Part shown: positions 17,469-26,797 of the stretch, piece by piece | Numbering within the stretch: the stretch's first letter is position 1 | Layout: each line of letters begins with the position of its first letter | Origin: Flavobacteriales bacterium | GTDB taxonomy: Bacteria > Bacteroidota > Bacteroidia > Flavobacteriales_D > Sanyastnellaceae | Length of the DNA stretch: 64,000 nucleotides | NCBI GenBank assembly: GCA_019694805.1 | Contig: JAIBBG010000001.1 | Location: 451,412 to 515,411 of the forward strand | Direction: 5' to 3' | The notes under the pieces: model-generated | Told to the model about the DNA's origin: nothing | The model's database searches: none | Seen by the model: the letters and a program-made list of their open reading frames with translations, nothing else | Program-made: the position numbers and the translations under genes

Positions 17469-20400
17469 TCAGAAATCAAGATTAAGGGACAAGTAGAAAA
17501 CACGATCCAGAACACGACCGTCGTCGACACCCCAAGCCCAATCTGCGCGTACGAAGTAACCAAGAAGTCTGGACCTCAAACCGAAACCATATCCATAAAC
17601 AAATGGTTCGCGGTTATTGGTTATGGTTACAGTGACAGGATTTTTGAATACTGTGGTTTGGTTGAATAAATTATCATCTGCATAAGGGTTGAAGCCAGTC
17701 CAAGCGCTACCAGCATCCATGAATGTGATGACCTGGAAGTTTTCTACGAAATCACTTTTAATTGGGCGATTCAACAAGTATCTGAATAGTGGAAGTCTCA
17801 CCTCGGCATTGGCTACAAGTGCTGAATTCCCATTTCTTGCATTTACATAAAAGCCTCTAACTGGGCCAATGAAAGATTGGAAACGGTAAGGCACATTATC
17901 GCTGATGGGGGTGCTTTCATCCACTTTTTGCATCATCCAATTGTCCACACCTCCAAAATAATTCATCACCTTCTCCGCTCCAAAAGAAGAGGTACCCGCT
18001 AAGCGAACAGCGGCGATCATGCTTCTATGAATCCGCTTGTACCATCTGCCATCAAAGCCAATGACATTGACATCAGTTCGTTTGTTCAGATCAACTTGCT
18101 GGTAGCGTTCTGCCCAAGCCTTAAATCTGGTGCCATGATATAAGTTTAATCCTTTACTGATAGAGTTGTCGAAGATGTATTCAGCTTTTAGTGCAATGAA
18201 CATTTCCGTTTGGTTCGGATCATTCAAACTTACTTGTTCGTTTGATTGATGCACTTTCTGATCGATTCTGTAATCACCCCGTAAACGAATACTGCTCACC
18301 TCACTCAATGGATAGCGAATGCTATAAGCGATGTCATTGCTTTGAATTTTGTAAATATCAAAACTGTCTTGAATACGTTGTGTTTGACGGGAGAAGATAA
18401 TTTTCTTGTCCAATCTGTCTTTGATGTTTTCGAAGCTAATTCCGTATTCCAGGTTATCAAATGTGAGATTGAATCGAAATCCGCCTACGATTTTATAGTC
18501 CTCGAAGAGATCAGAAATTCCGAATTGATTGAAAAAAGAAAAACCCGGTGAAATGCTGGTTGGATTCCCTGTGTAACGCTGATAGATTGGATTGAGAAAT
18601 GAATTGCCAATTTGTAAAAACACGGCTTTATCGGCTGAAAAATTCAATCGATAATTTCTTGATCTGGGCACGATAAAGGGCGCGACTGAATCACCCGGCG
18701 CTGGATTTTCCGAGCCGATCTCAACCACCCTTACGGTTTCTTTTTCATACGTGTAATCCTTTCTTTCATCTTCGAAAACATAATGATCTATATCCACCTC
18801 CCCTGTTTGTGTAGTATCCTGTGAGAGTTGCAAAGACTCTCCGGAGCTGCCGGACGCAGTATGTTTTGGAATGCCATTTTCAGGAAGGGCAGAAGAAAAA
18901 CTTTCATCACCATTGCGGTTTCCGAGACAAACCCATGGTCGGTTTTGTTTTCTGAATGTCACGAGATAATCGCCAGTAACAGGATTGAATCGATAATCGA
19001 CAACATCACGGTGCCAGCCAGAAAGTGAATTGGTCACAGTAAAATAGCGATAATGTATAGCAGTATCGATGGCACTGATCGCACTGTCCACCGTCGCCAG
19101 ATATCGATTGTAATAACCGGCAGTATTGGCCAGAAAGGTGAAATGTTTATCAGCATACTGAGATGCTTCATCCTCATTGATGTCTGGTGTAGCCGTAATT
19201 CTTTCGAGAATTTTCGAACGTGTTTCCAGATTGAATACATATACATCCCGGATGTGCGAATATTTTTCCAGCGGCACTTCTTGTCTCAAAGTATCATCCG
19301 GACGATCAGAGGTGAAAATGATTTTTTTTCCATGATCAATAAATTCCGGATGCATATCATCCCATACATCTCTGGTGATTTGTTCAAGGTTATTTCCTAT
19401 CACCTGATATAAATAAAGATCCGTCTGGCCTTTGTTCACTCCGGAAAAAATCATGCGCTTACCATCTTCGCTGTAAGACATATCAAGTACCTTTTCAATT
19501 TGGTACATGACTTTCACATTGTGCTTCTTTTTGTTGAGGTCATAGTTTCCGATCCAAACATCATCCTTTCTTTCATACACATATGTCAGGATTTCTCCTG
19601 ATGGATGCCATGCCAAGACGGGAAATGATTCATCAACAATTCTCTCGAGTTTGTGATCCTTTTTCAAGACGCATTTCGACTTCTTTTCTTCTACATCATA
19701 TATCCAGATTCTGAATTGGCCCAATTCATTGGTAACATATGCTATGCGACTACCATCTGGGGATGGCATGAATTGGGAATAGTGGTAGTTGCTGTTGTAT
19801 TTCACTTTGATTTCACCCATCAACAACTGGCCTTTATTCCAGGTTTTGAATTTCTTTTTGTCTGTACCGTCCGGTCTGGCCTGATCACCCGGAAGTATTT
19901 CAAGACGTGCAATGGCAGCGCGGTCTTTATAGAACCGAATAAATTCATCAGATAATTCCTGGAGGTTTAAACCAAGCACATAGAGGAATCCGCTTTCCAC
20001 ATTGCGGCTGGCCTGCGCCATATAAATGATATTTGGAATTACATTCTGACCATAAACTTCAGCGATGAAATGCCAAAACGCCTGACCGGCAAAAACAGCT
20101 TCCTGCCCTTCGAGACGATTGAAGGATTTGAATTTACCATTTCGAACTAAATCCCTGACATAAGTTTCGCAAGCAGGAGTGGTTCCATGTGCAGCATATG
20201 TCACCAGACCATCTTCGTACCACTTGGGCACAGAGAGTAAGGTAGAACTTTTGAGAACATCCTTCCAATCGCCGCCATACATCAACTGTGCGAACAATAC
20301 CCTCGCAATATTCTCTCTCACCTGAAGGTCCAGTTTGTCGTGGCTACCATCATACCAGGTAAACATTTTGCTACCGATGATTTTTGCAGATCCACCAATA

Positions 20401-20738
20401 TTGTAATCATCGCTCATGATTCCGATATTGCTTTGACGAAATTCACTTTGATTGAGGTAAGACAAAACCTGAATTTTGTCATCGAGGGTATAATCAAAAA
20501 ACTGCTCAATCTCTTTCAAGTTGGATTCGCAGGAAAGCAGTGTGTATTGCGCAAGAGGTTCGCCTCCGATGTAATAGTACACTTCAAAGTGTTCTGATGG
20601 ATAATAAAACCAAGTAAACTCGCGGTACTGAACGCGGTTTTTACCAAACTCCACATTGGTTCCCTGATAGAATTGTGCGGTCAAGTCTGCCGATACCAGC
20701 ATACCTAACACAAACAATATTCCGATCAAGTTCCTCAT
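17469..20738 (-). CDS. TolB-like beta-propeller / outer-membrane barrel protein
   Basis: The protein has 1089 residues from the ATG at 20738, which gives a clean signal peptide cleaved before Gln (SADLTA/Q). Residues about 25-285 resemble an inactive gluzincin/peptidase-MA-like region without HExxH. The middle, about 315-560, contains PD40/WD40-like strands such as SRIAYVTNELGQFRIWIYDVE and KKIIFTSDRPDD. The C-terminal 400 residues alternate like a BamA/D15-type barrel and end in Phe (LSLNLDF). Such TolB-like propeller plus barrel fusions are common but uncharacterised in Bacteroidota. A periplasm-to-outer-membrane structural or transport role is likely. There is no intergenic base between its stop and that of the M28 gene. 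Confidence 0.7.
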   Translation of the reverse strand: MRNLIGILFVLGMLVSADLTAQFYQGTNVEFGKNRVQYREFTWFYYPSEHFEVYYYIGGEPLAQYTLLSCESNLKEIEQFFDYTLDDKIQVLSYLNQSEFRQSNIGIMSDDYNIGGSAKIIGSKMFTWYDGSHDKLDLQVRENIARVLFAQLMYGGDWKDVLKSSTLLSVPKWYEDGLVTYAAHGTTPACETYVRDLVRNGKFKSFNRLEGQEAVFAGQAFWHFIAEVYGQNVIPNIIYMAQASRNVESGFLYVLGLNLQELSDEFIRFYKDRAAIARLEILPGDQARPDGTDKKKFKTWNKGQLLMGEIKVKYNSNYHYSQFMPSPDGSRIAYVTNELGQFRIWIYDVEEKKSKCVLKKDHKLERIVDESFPVLAWHPSGEILTYVYERKDDVWIGNYDLNKKKHNVKVMYQIEKVLDMSYSEDGKRMIFSGVNKGQTDLYLYQVIGNNLEQITRDVWDDMHPEFIDHGKKIIFTSDRPDDTLRQEVPLEKYSHIRDVYVFNLETRSKILERITATPDINEDEASQYADKHFTFLANTAGYYNRYLATVDSAISAIDTAIHYRYFTVTNSLSGWHRDVVDYRFNPVTGDYLVTFRKQNRPWVCLGNRNGDESFSSALPENGIPKHTASGSSGESLQLSQDTTQTGEVDIDHYVFEDERKDYTYEKETVRVVEIGSENPAPGDSVAPFIVPRSRNYRLNFSADKAVFLQIGNSFLNPIYQRYTGNPTSISPGFSFFNQFGISDLFEDYKIVGGFRFNLTFDNLEYGISFENIKDRLDKKIIFSRQTQRIQDSFDIYKIQSNDIAYSIRYPLSEVSSIRLRGDYRIDQKVHQSNEQVSLNDPNQTEMFIALKAEYIFDNSISKGLNLYHGTRFKAWAERYQQVDLNKRTDVNVIGFDGRWYKRIHRSMIAAVRLAGTSSFGAEKVMNYFGGVDNWMMQKVDESTPISDNVPYRFQSFIGPVRGFYVNARNGNSALVANAEVRLPLFRYLLNRPIKSDFVENFQVITFMDAGSAWTGFNPYADDNLFNQTTVFKNPVTVTITNNREPFVYGYGFGLRSRLLGYFVRADWAWGVDDGRVLDRVFYLSLNLDF

Positions 20739-20903
20739 CGTTCCAGATAATTGTAACGCGCTAAAATAACCGTTATCTCCCAACATTGAAAAGCTTAAGA
20801 CATCAGGAAATTCGTTTTTATCTGTCGGAAAACAAAATTTCTGACAAAAAGTTGCAGGTCAAAATGAAAATTAAACCCCAATTTTGAGCCGAAAATCACA
20901 TGT

Positions 20904-21557
20904 ATGAAAATAGCCCAATTCACTTTTAATCCTTTTTCCGAGAATACTTATGTCCTCTATGATGAAACAATGGAGTGTGTCATCATTGACCCGGGGATGA
21001 CGGATGAAGATGAGGATGACATCCTGTTTTCATTTATCCGTGATGAAAAACTCAAACCAGTCAAGGTGTTGAATACACATTCCCATATTGATCACATCTT
21101 GGGAAATGCTTCCAGTTGCCATGAATTCGGCATTGAATTGTATGCGCACCAAAATGAACTTGAAGTAATTGCCCGGGCAGGTGCTGCCAGCCTCATGTGG
21201 GGAGTGCCATATCGGGAAACACCCACTCCTCATCACTTTATAAATGAAGGCGATCAAATCAAGTTCGGCCATACAGTGTTGGATGTGATGTTTACACCTG
21301 GTCACGCACCCGGGCATGTGGTATTTATTCAACATGACGAACAGGTGATCATCGGAGGAGATGTGCTTTTCCGCGGAAGTGTTGGTCGGGTTGATTTACC
21401 GGGGTGCAATGCTGCCGATCTCGTTCAATCTATCCAGCAAAAACTTTATAAACTAGCCGATCATTATGTTGTCTATCCCGGACATGGGCCAGAAACTACA
21501 ATTGGGGAAGAAAAAGAAAACAATATGTTCGTGAGAGCGGATTGGAGTGGATTGTAA
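20904..21557 (+). CDS. MBL-fold metallo-hydrolase (glyoxalase II-like)
   Basis: The 217-residue protein has the metallo-beta-lactamase metal-binding set: THSHIDH (residues about 54-60), GHAPGHV, GGDVLF and VYPGHGPET. The fold and size match the hydroxyacylglutathione-hydrolase-like group. These hydrolyse thioesters such as S-lactoylglutathione or, in species without glutathione, related thiol esters; the substrate is not determined here. It is divergent from the TolB-like gene and convergent with the sensor kinase gene, 22 bp apart, so it is probably monocistronic. Confidence 0.88.
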   Translation: MKIAQFTFNPFSENTYVLYDETMECVIIDPGMTDEDEDDILFSFIRDEKLKPVKVLNTHSHIDHILGNASSCHEFGIELYAHQNELEVIARAGAASLMWGVPYRETPTPHHFINEGDQIKFGHTVLDVMFTPGHAPGHVVFIQHDEQVIIGGDVLFRGSVGRVDLPGCNAADLVQSIQQKLYKLADHYVVYPGHGPETTIGEEKENNMFVRADWSGL

Positions 21558-21579
21558 AACGCGCCTTTGCGCCACTTAC

Positions 21580-22635
21580 TTATTTGGCTTTCTTCAAGGT
21601 AAAAGAAAAAGTACTTCCGACACCTTCGGTGCTTCGGACTGAGATACTTTGATTATGGCTGTCGATGATGTGCTTACAAATGGCCAATCCAAGGCCTGAG
21701 CCGCCTTCATTACGAGATCTGCTTTTATCCACACGATAGAATCTCTCGAAAATTCGAGGAAGATGTTCTAACGCAATGCCGATACCATTGTCGGCGATTT
21801 CGATCAAAATATTATCGCCCATGTCATAGAACCGGATGCGCGTTTCGCCTCCGTCCACGCCATAGCTTACACTATTGCTCAATAAATTGACAAAGACCTG
21901 CATGATTCTTTTGGCATCGGCTTCAACGAAAATTGGTTTTTCGTTATTGTTGCGCAACCTCAGGGTGATGTTTTTCAATTTCGATTGCGCTTCAAGTTGA
22001 TCAATGGCATGGCGAGCGAGATCGACAACATCGATGCGTTTGAGATCAAGAGGAATGTTGCCACTTTCAAAATTATTGATCTGATCAAGATCTTGAATCA
22101 GATCGGCCAAGCGATCACAACTATCCGCTGCGCGGGTGAGAAATTTGCGATTGAGTTCCGGGTTGTTCAACTCCGTATCGAGCAAGGTATCAATATAGCC
22201 TTGAATATTGAAGACCGGAGTTTTCAATTCATGAGCCAGGTTACCGATAAACTCGCGTCGATAATTGTCTGCGTTACGCAATTCCTTGACTTCACGAATT
22301 TTTTCATCGGCCCAATCAGCAACTCTGTTATTGACTTCGCTCAAAACGTCGTTGCTCATCATGATTCTTGGTTTACCATCACCTTGTGTCTTCAACATGT
22401 GAATGGTTTTATAGATGATCTTGACTTTATGGTATAGAAATCTCTCGATGAAATAGTAAACAATACCAAATGAGATGGCAAATCCCAAGATCAGAAGAAG
22501 GAACAGCCAAAGCCATTCGAATTCTTTTTCCAAAATATAAATGAGCAGGAAATATGTGGCAGCCAGCAAACCGGTGATCAGCAATGCCGAGGCGAGTGCT
22601 ACACTAACCGGAGTCCTGATTTTAAAATTGCTCAC
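21580..22635 (-). CDS. Sensor histidine kinase, PhoR-like
   Basis: The 351-residue kinase has two N-terminal membrane helices (about 12-33 and 40-62) with almost no periplasmic loop between them, so it probably senses through the membrane or a partner. The phospho-acceptor H-box is FIGNLAHELKTPVFNIQG. The N-box is VNLLSNSVSYG, the G1 box DNGIGI, the F-box FERFYRVD, and the G2 box GGSGLGLAICKHI. Reading starts at GTG, overlapping the response-regulator stop by four bases (22632-22635), so the two are translationally coupled. Phosphate or envelope stress are possible signals; no pst or phoU genes are adjacent. Confidence 0.93.
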   Translation of the reverse strand: MSNFKIRTPVSVALASALLITGLLAATYFLLIYILEKEFEWLWLFLLLILGFAISFGIVYYFIERFLYHKVKIIYKTIHMLKTQGDGKPRIMMSNDVLSEVNNRVADWADEKIREVKELRNADNYRREFIGNLAHELKTPVFNIQGYIDTLLDTELNNPELNRKFLTRAADSCDRLADLIQDLDQINNFESGNIPLDLKRIDVVDLARHAIDQLEAQSKLKNITLRLRNNNEKPIFVEADAKRIMQVFVNLLSNSVSYGVDGGETRIRFYDMGDNILIEIADNGIGIALEHLPRIFERFYRVDKSRSRNEGGSGLGLAICKHIIDSHNQSISVRSTEGVGSTFSFTLKKAK

Positions 22636-23309
22636 GGCTCAAATTTATAGCCTACACCCTTGATGGTCTTAAAGTAATCGTCACCCAATTTTTCACGAAG
22701 TTTACGTATGTGTACATCGATGGTTCGGTCACCAACGATCACATCATTTCCCCAAACATTGGTCAGGATATTTTCTCGGGTAAAAACTCGTCCAGGTGCA
22801 GAAGCCAACAAGGCGAGCAATTCAAATTCTTTTTTCGGCAATGACATTTCATGACCATCACGAATGACAAGATAACGGTCCTTATCGATGATGATACCGT
22901 TGTTTGAAACCGGTGTGGTTTCCAATTCCTGTGCACCTTGTCTTCTCAGAAGAGCTTTCACTCTCGAAACCAGAACCCTTGGTTTGATCGGTTTTGAAAT
23001 GTAATCATCCGCACCAGCATCAAATCCAGCAATCTGACTGTAGTCTTCATTTCTGGCGGTGAGGAAAGCAATAAGCACTTGGGCAAACTTGGGATTTTCT
23101 CTCAGTTCGCGGCAAGTTTCCATTCCATCCATTTCAGGCATCATCACATCGAGAAGGATGAGATCAGGAATGACTCTGTTCGCTACTTCGATTGCTTTTC
23201 TTCCATTTTCTGCTGTGTAGACTTCATAACCCTCCTTCTCCAGGTTGAATCCGATCAACTCCAGGATATCCCTTTCATCATCTACCAGGAGGATTTTCTG
23301 TTTATTCAT
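22632..23309 (-). CDS. Response regulator, OmpR/PhoB family
   Basis: The 225-residue regulator has a receiver domain with the acidic pocket ILLVDDERD, the phospho-acceptor Asp in LILLDVMMPEMDG and the conserved Lys in YISKPIKPR. A winged-helix DNA-binding domain follows, ending in DRTIDVHIRKLREKLGDDYFKTIKGVGYKFEP. This is the OmpR/PhoB layout. It is the first gene of the pair with the downstream kinase. The 195-bp upstream region, shared with a divergent SDR gene, should hold its promoter. Confidence 0.94.
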   Translation of the reverse strand: MNKQKILLVDDERDILELIGFNLEKEGYEVYTAENGRKAIEVANRVIPDLILLDVMMPEMDGMETCRELRENPKFAQVLIAFLTARNEDYSQIAGFDAGADDYISKPIKPRVLVSRVKALLRRQGAQELETTPVSNNGIIIDKDRYLVIRDGHEMSLPKKEFELLALLASAPGRVFTRENILTNVWGNDVIVGDRTIDVHIRKLREKLGDDYFKTIKGVGYKFEP

Positions 23310-23504
23310 GCGTTTCTGATTTTTTTTCAGTGATGCAAAGCACGTTAGCAGAAGTTACGGGAAGGTTAACCATCTATTAAACCCTGATTAGCAATGTGGA
23401 TTGAGGAACTTTTTCAATGATAGGATTACAGAGATGAATCTCTGAAATAATCAGCTGTAAAGTTGCGGTTCTTTTGCAACTTGCACAACAAAAAACTTCA
23501 ATCT

Positions 23505-24299
23505 ATGACATACTTCACCGGAAAAGTTGTTTGGGTGACTGGAGCGAGCTCCGGAATTGGGGAAGCATTGACGTATGCATTGTCGGCAGCAGGAGCTAAA
23601 ATGATTATATCCGCCAGGAGACAGGATGAACTGCAACGGGTGAAGATGGCCTGCAAAGAGCCTCAAACTGTGCATATCATACCTTTCGATCAGGGTATTG
23701 AGGCTGAGGTACGGCGAGCGTTTGATCAGGCCATTGCTCTTTTTGGGCAAATAGACATCTTATTCAATAATGGTGGTGTGAGTCAACGTGCAGAAGCGTT
23801 ACAAACGTCGTTGGAATTGGAAAGAAGAATTTTTGAGATCAACTATTTTGGAAATGTCTTACTCAGTAAACTCGTAACCACTTCGATGATTCAACATGGT
23901 GGTGGTCATCTGGTCATCACTTCCAGTTTGCTCGGCAAATGGGGCTTCCATTTGCGTTCCAGTTATGCTGCTACCAAACATGCTCTACATGGTTATTATG
24001 AATCGCTTCGATTTGAAACAGAAAAAGCAGGAATTGTGATCACGATGGTCATGCCTGGTTTTATAGCCACAGAAATTTCGAAACACGCCTTTGATGATCA
24101 AGGCAAACCAACTGGACATATGGATGCCAATCAGGCTGGTGGCATCAGCGTGGAAGTATGCGCACAACGAATTCTCGATGGAGTATCACGCAAGAAAAAG
24201 GAATTCGGAGTGGGTGGTAAAGAAATCAACGGGCTCCTGGTTCGCAGGTTTTTCCCAGAGCTCTTTCATCAAATACTTCGGAAAAAGTCAGCCAGATAA
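23505..24299 (+). CDS. SDR-family NAD(P)-dependent oxidoreductase
   Basis: This classical short-chain dehydrogenase of 264 residues has the cofactor motif GASSGIG near residue 12, NNGG (the NNAG position), the catalytic Ser in VITSSLLG and the YAATK active-site Tyr/Lys. The substrate-binding C-terminal part is DHRS7-like (PGFIATEI). The substrate is unknown. ATG 23505 was chosen because an upstream in-frame start would add a non-conserved leader. A 7-bp inverted repeat (aagttgc/gcaactt, 23460-23482) lies just upstream and may be an operator. Confidence 0.88.
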   Translation: MTYFTGKVVWVTGASSGIGEALTYALSAAGAKMIISARRQDELQRVKMACKEPQTVHIIPFDQGIEAEVRRAFDQAIALFGQIDILFNNGGVSQRAEALQTSLELERRIFEINYFGNVLLSKLVTTSMIQHGGGHLVITSSLLGKWGFHLRSSYAATKHALHGYYESLRFETEKAGIVITMVMPGFIATEISKHAFDDQGKPTGHMDANQAGGISVEVCAQRILDGVSRKKKEFGVGGKEINGLLVRRFFPELFHQILRKKSAR

Positions 24300-24317
24300 G
24301 GTGAATGATCCGAGTGA

Positions 24318-25376
24318 TTAGTCACGCACTCGTGAAAATCTAAGGGCCTTCAGCATAAAATCAGGCAGAGGTTTGAGTGGATCACGCTTTTCTACATTGA
24401 GGAATATGCCCCACTTTTCCATGATGGGCACTTTGTAAACTTCAATCATTTCGATCAATGTGCGGTCATCATCATGGATGTAAGTGCAATGGACTTTGGT
24501 CGTTCCCATGCTCAGTGCGTCATTGCTGTCGCAGGTGAAAGGATAGCCTGCTTTTTTCAAATCTTCACCAAGTGCCTTCATCCCTTTCACATCAAAACCG
24601 ATGTGTGCGAAACCAGTATCACCCCAGATACGGTCTTCGAATATAAAATCCGCTTTTCGATCCAATGCTTGAACCAGCTCGATATATGTTTTCCCGGTAA
24701 CGCGTGCAAATCCGCCACCGGGTTGTGCCTTTTGGGTGAGTAAAACGCGACGATATTTTTCCTTACCGGATCTCAGTTCATTCCAATCTTCAAATGTCCC
24801 GGTTTTATCATAAACGATTTCATCAAAACCCAACACATCTGCATAGAGTTTCAGGGCCTTCTCCATATTACTCACACCGGTAGTGCATCCGATAACACCA
24901 CCACTGTGATGATTGTTTCTGGTGTACCAAGAATCACCTTGAAGATATTGCCACACGTTGCCATCCGGGTCTTCGATGTAAAAGGTATCGCGACCATCGG
25001 GATCCTTCTGAATCGCAGTAACACGTTCTGCATTTTCGTTCTTACAAAATTCCCACGAGCGATTGATGTCGCGACATTTCACCTGAGTGATGAAAATGCC
25101 CAAGTCGCCCATTTTCACAGGGTGTTTAGGGCCGACTGGTTCAAACGAAGTTGGTCGTATGACTTCAATGGCACAACCACCTTGTAGATTCATGATCATG
25201 CTGGCGCGTTTCACAATGGTCTTGTTGCGCGTGTAGACATCCATCAATGGCGCAGGCTGCACACTGTCAAAAAACGGTATATCCAACCCGAAAAATTTTC
25301 TGTAATACTTCAGGGAATGATCCATGTTTGAAACAGCCACTCCGATGTGTTGCAGTCCATTGATTCTTTTATACAT
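24318..25376 (-). CDS. VOC-family protein with two glyoxalase/dioxygenase domains
   Basis: The 352-residue protein consists of two vicinal-oxygen-chelate modules. The first (residues about 5-145) starts with LQHIGVAVSNMDHSLKYY and has EDPDGNVWQYLQ. The second (about 155-320) starts with GCTTGVSNMEKALKLY and contains FAHIGFDVKGMKALGEDL. Metal ligands would be the His of the HIG blocks and the Glu residues near the domain ends. It may be a ring-cleavage dioxygenase or glyoxalase-like lyase; the sequence alone does not decide this. It is convergent with the SDR gene, 18 bp apart. Confidence 0.8.
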   Translation of the reverse strand: MYKRINGLQHIGVAVSNMDHSLKYYRKFFGLDIPFFDSVQPAPLMDVYTRNKTIVKRASMIMNLQGGCAIEVIRPTSFEPVGPKHPVKMGDLGIFITQVKCRDINRSWEFCKNENAERVTAIQKDPDGRDTFYIEDPDGNVWQYLQGDSWYTRNNHHSGGVIGCTTGVSNMEKALKLYADVLGFDEIVYDKTGTFEDWNELRSGKEKYRRVLLTQKAQPGGGFARVTGKTYIELVQALDRKADFIFEDRIWGDTGFAHIGFDVKGMKALGEDLKKAGYPFTCDSNDALSMGTTKVHCTYIHDDDRTLIEMIEVYKVPIMEKWGIFLNVEKRDPLKPLPDFMLKALRFSRVRD

Positions 25377-25421
25377 AACCGATGCGTTTTTACGATGCGA
25401 AAATATCCGAACAATGACCCA

Positions 25422-26714
25422 TCACGCACTAATTTTTTTCACCCAAGTCATGATGTTGCTCCTCTGAGATGCCCATTGTTCAAATTCATGCTTTTTATTT
25501 TTCTTCAAGGATTTGCAATGTCTGTGATGCCTCCACTTCTTCCAGCCTTGCCACCACAGCAAGGAAATCACGCCTGCCAAAAATGAAGACAACGAAGTGA
25601 TCAAGGCACCCTCATTGTTGCATCCCGATATTTTCACCAGAGAAAAAATGATCAAGAGGAAAATTGGAGTAAGAAAAGTCCAGAATACAAGTCGGATTGA
25701 ATTTTTAAAAAGTGGATCTTTCACCTTGCTTCGTATAAAATTCTCTGTGAATCCATAAATCGGATAAAAGATCAATGTGCTAAGCAAAGCACATGGTAAA
25801 CCCAGAAGTAACAACATTGGAAGAATGGGATTGCTCTTTTCCGAGTACAATTCTTCGTTCAGTTTTAGTCGATGAGTTAGCGCTAACCAATCGTGCACTT
25901 CATGTCTGAGAAATGGCAAGTGTTCCTCATGCTTTTCCACGGCCAGCGTAAATTTCTTGAATTGGTCGAATTGAGCTCCGAGAGATTGATCTGAGGATAA
26001 CTTATCGATCAAAGGTCTCAAGCCGATCATTTCATCGTACACATCATCATTGCGAATATCAATCATCACAGAAGACAGGGCTGTCCTGATTTTTTCAGTG
26101 ATTAAGGTTTGCATTTTCGCGCGATCATTCCCTGATAGAAGTTGTTCGCGGTCTATTTCAATCGGATCTCCGAATCGCACCAAAAGATTTTTTCGATACT
26201 GATAATAATTTTCGTAATCCAATCCGAATGGGATGATGTGTATGTCGTGAATCCCGGCATCAACAGCGCCAGTAACCAATCGAGAAGCGCCCTTCTTCAA
26301 AGGCACAAGTTGCTTTTTACCTCGGTGTGTACCTTCTGGAAAAATGCAAATAACAGCATGATTTTTCAACCTATCATAACACTCGTTGAAGGTTGCGGCA
26401 TTCCTTTCTGCAAGATCACTTACGCGGTCGCGCTCACGGTAGACAGGAAGCATATTGAGTTTTCTCAAAAGCCGATTGACGAATGGTTTTTGAAAAATAT
26501 CTGCACGTGTGAGCCAGTGCAATTGTTTGCTGCTATATAAACATGTGATGACGGGATCCAGCATGGCATTCTGGTGATTGGCGACCAGAATGACTGGCTT
26601 ATCCTTCGGCAATTTTTCGATGAAATCAATTTCGATGCGGCGAAAGAAAAGACGCGCACCCATTTTTACCCAAGGCTTCAGTATCGCATATAAAAATGTT
26701 CGTGTCTGGGGCAA
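25422..26714 (-). CDS. Membrane-associated lysophospholipid acyltransferase (PlsC-like)
   Basis: The 430-residue protein has the PlsC acyltransferase motifs NHQNAMLDP (the NHx4D catalytic box, about residue 46) and FPEGTHRG (about residue 125), so it probably transfers acyl groups to a lysophospholipid or similar acceptor. The C-terminal third carries two or three membrane helices (about 295-325, 340-365, 370-390), which ordinary PlsC lacks. This longer form is common in Bacteroidota. Start codon is TTG at 26714, since no ATG precedes the conserved region. Confidence 0.85.
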   Translation of the reverse strand: MPQTRTFLYAILKPWVKMGARLFFRRIEIDFIEKLPKDKPVILVANHQNAMLDPVITCLYSSKQLHWLTRADIFQKPFVNRLLRKLNMLPVYRERDRVSDLAERNAATFNECYDRLKNHAVICIFPEGTHRGKKQLVPLKKGASRLVTGAVDAGIHDIHIIPFGLDYENYYQYRKNLLVRFGDPIEIDREQLLSGNDRAKMQTLITEKIRTALSSVMIDIRNDDVYDEMIGLRPLIDKLSSDQSLGAQFDQFKKFTLAVEKHEEHLPFLRHEVHDWLALTHRLKLNEELYSEKSNPILPMLLLLGLPCALLSTLIFYPIYGFTENFIRSKVKDPLFKNSIRLVFWTFLTPIFLLIIFSLVKISGCNNEGALITSLSSFLAGVISLLWWQGWKKWRHHRHCKSLKKNKKHEFEQWASQRSNIMTWVKKISA

Positions 26715-26797
26715 TGAAATGCTGTATTCGTTGACGTATAGAAATTGAGATCTCCTAATTCCGGCTGGTTGTAGTCCGAAAAATCAAGCAGTACAAA

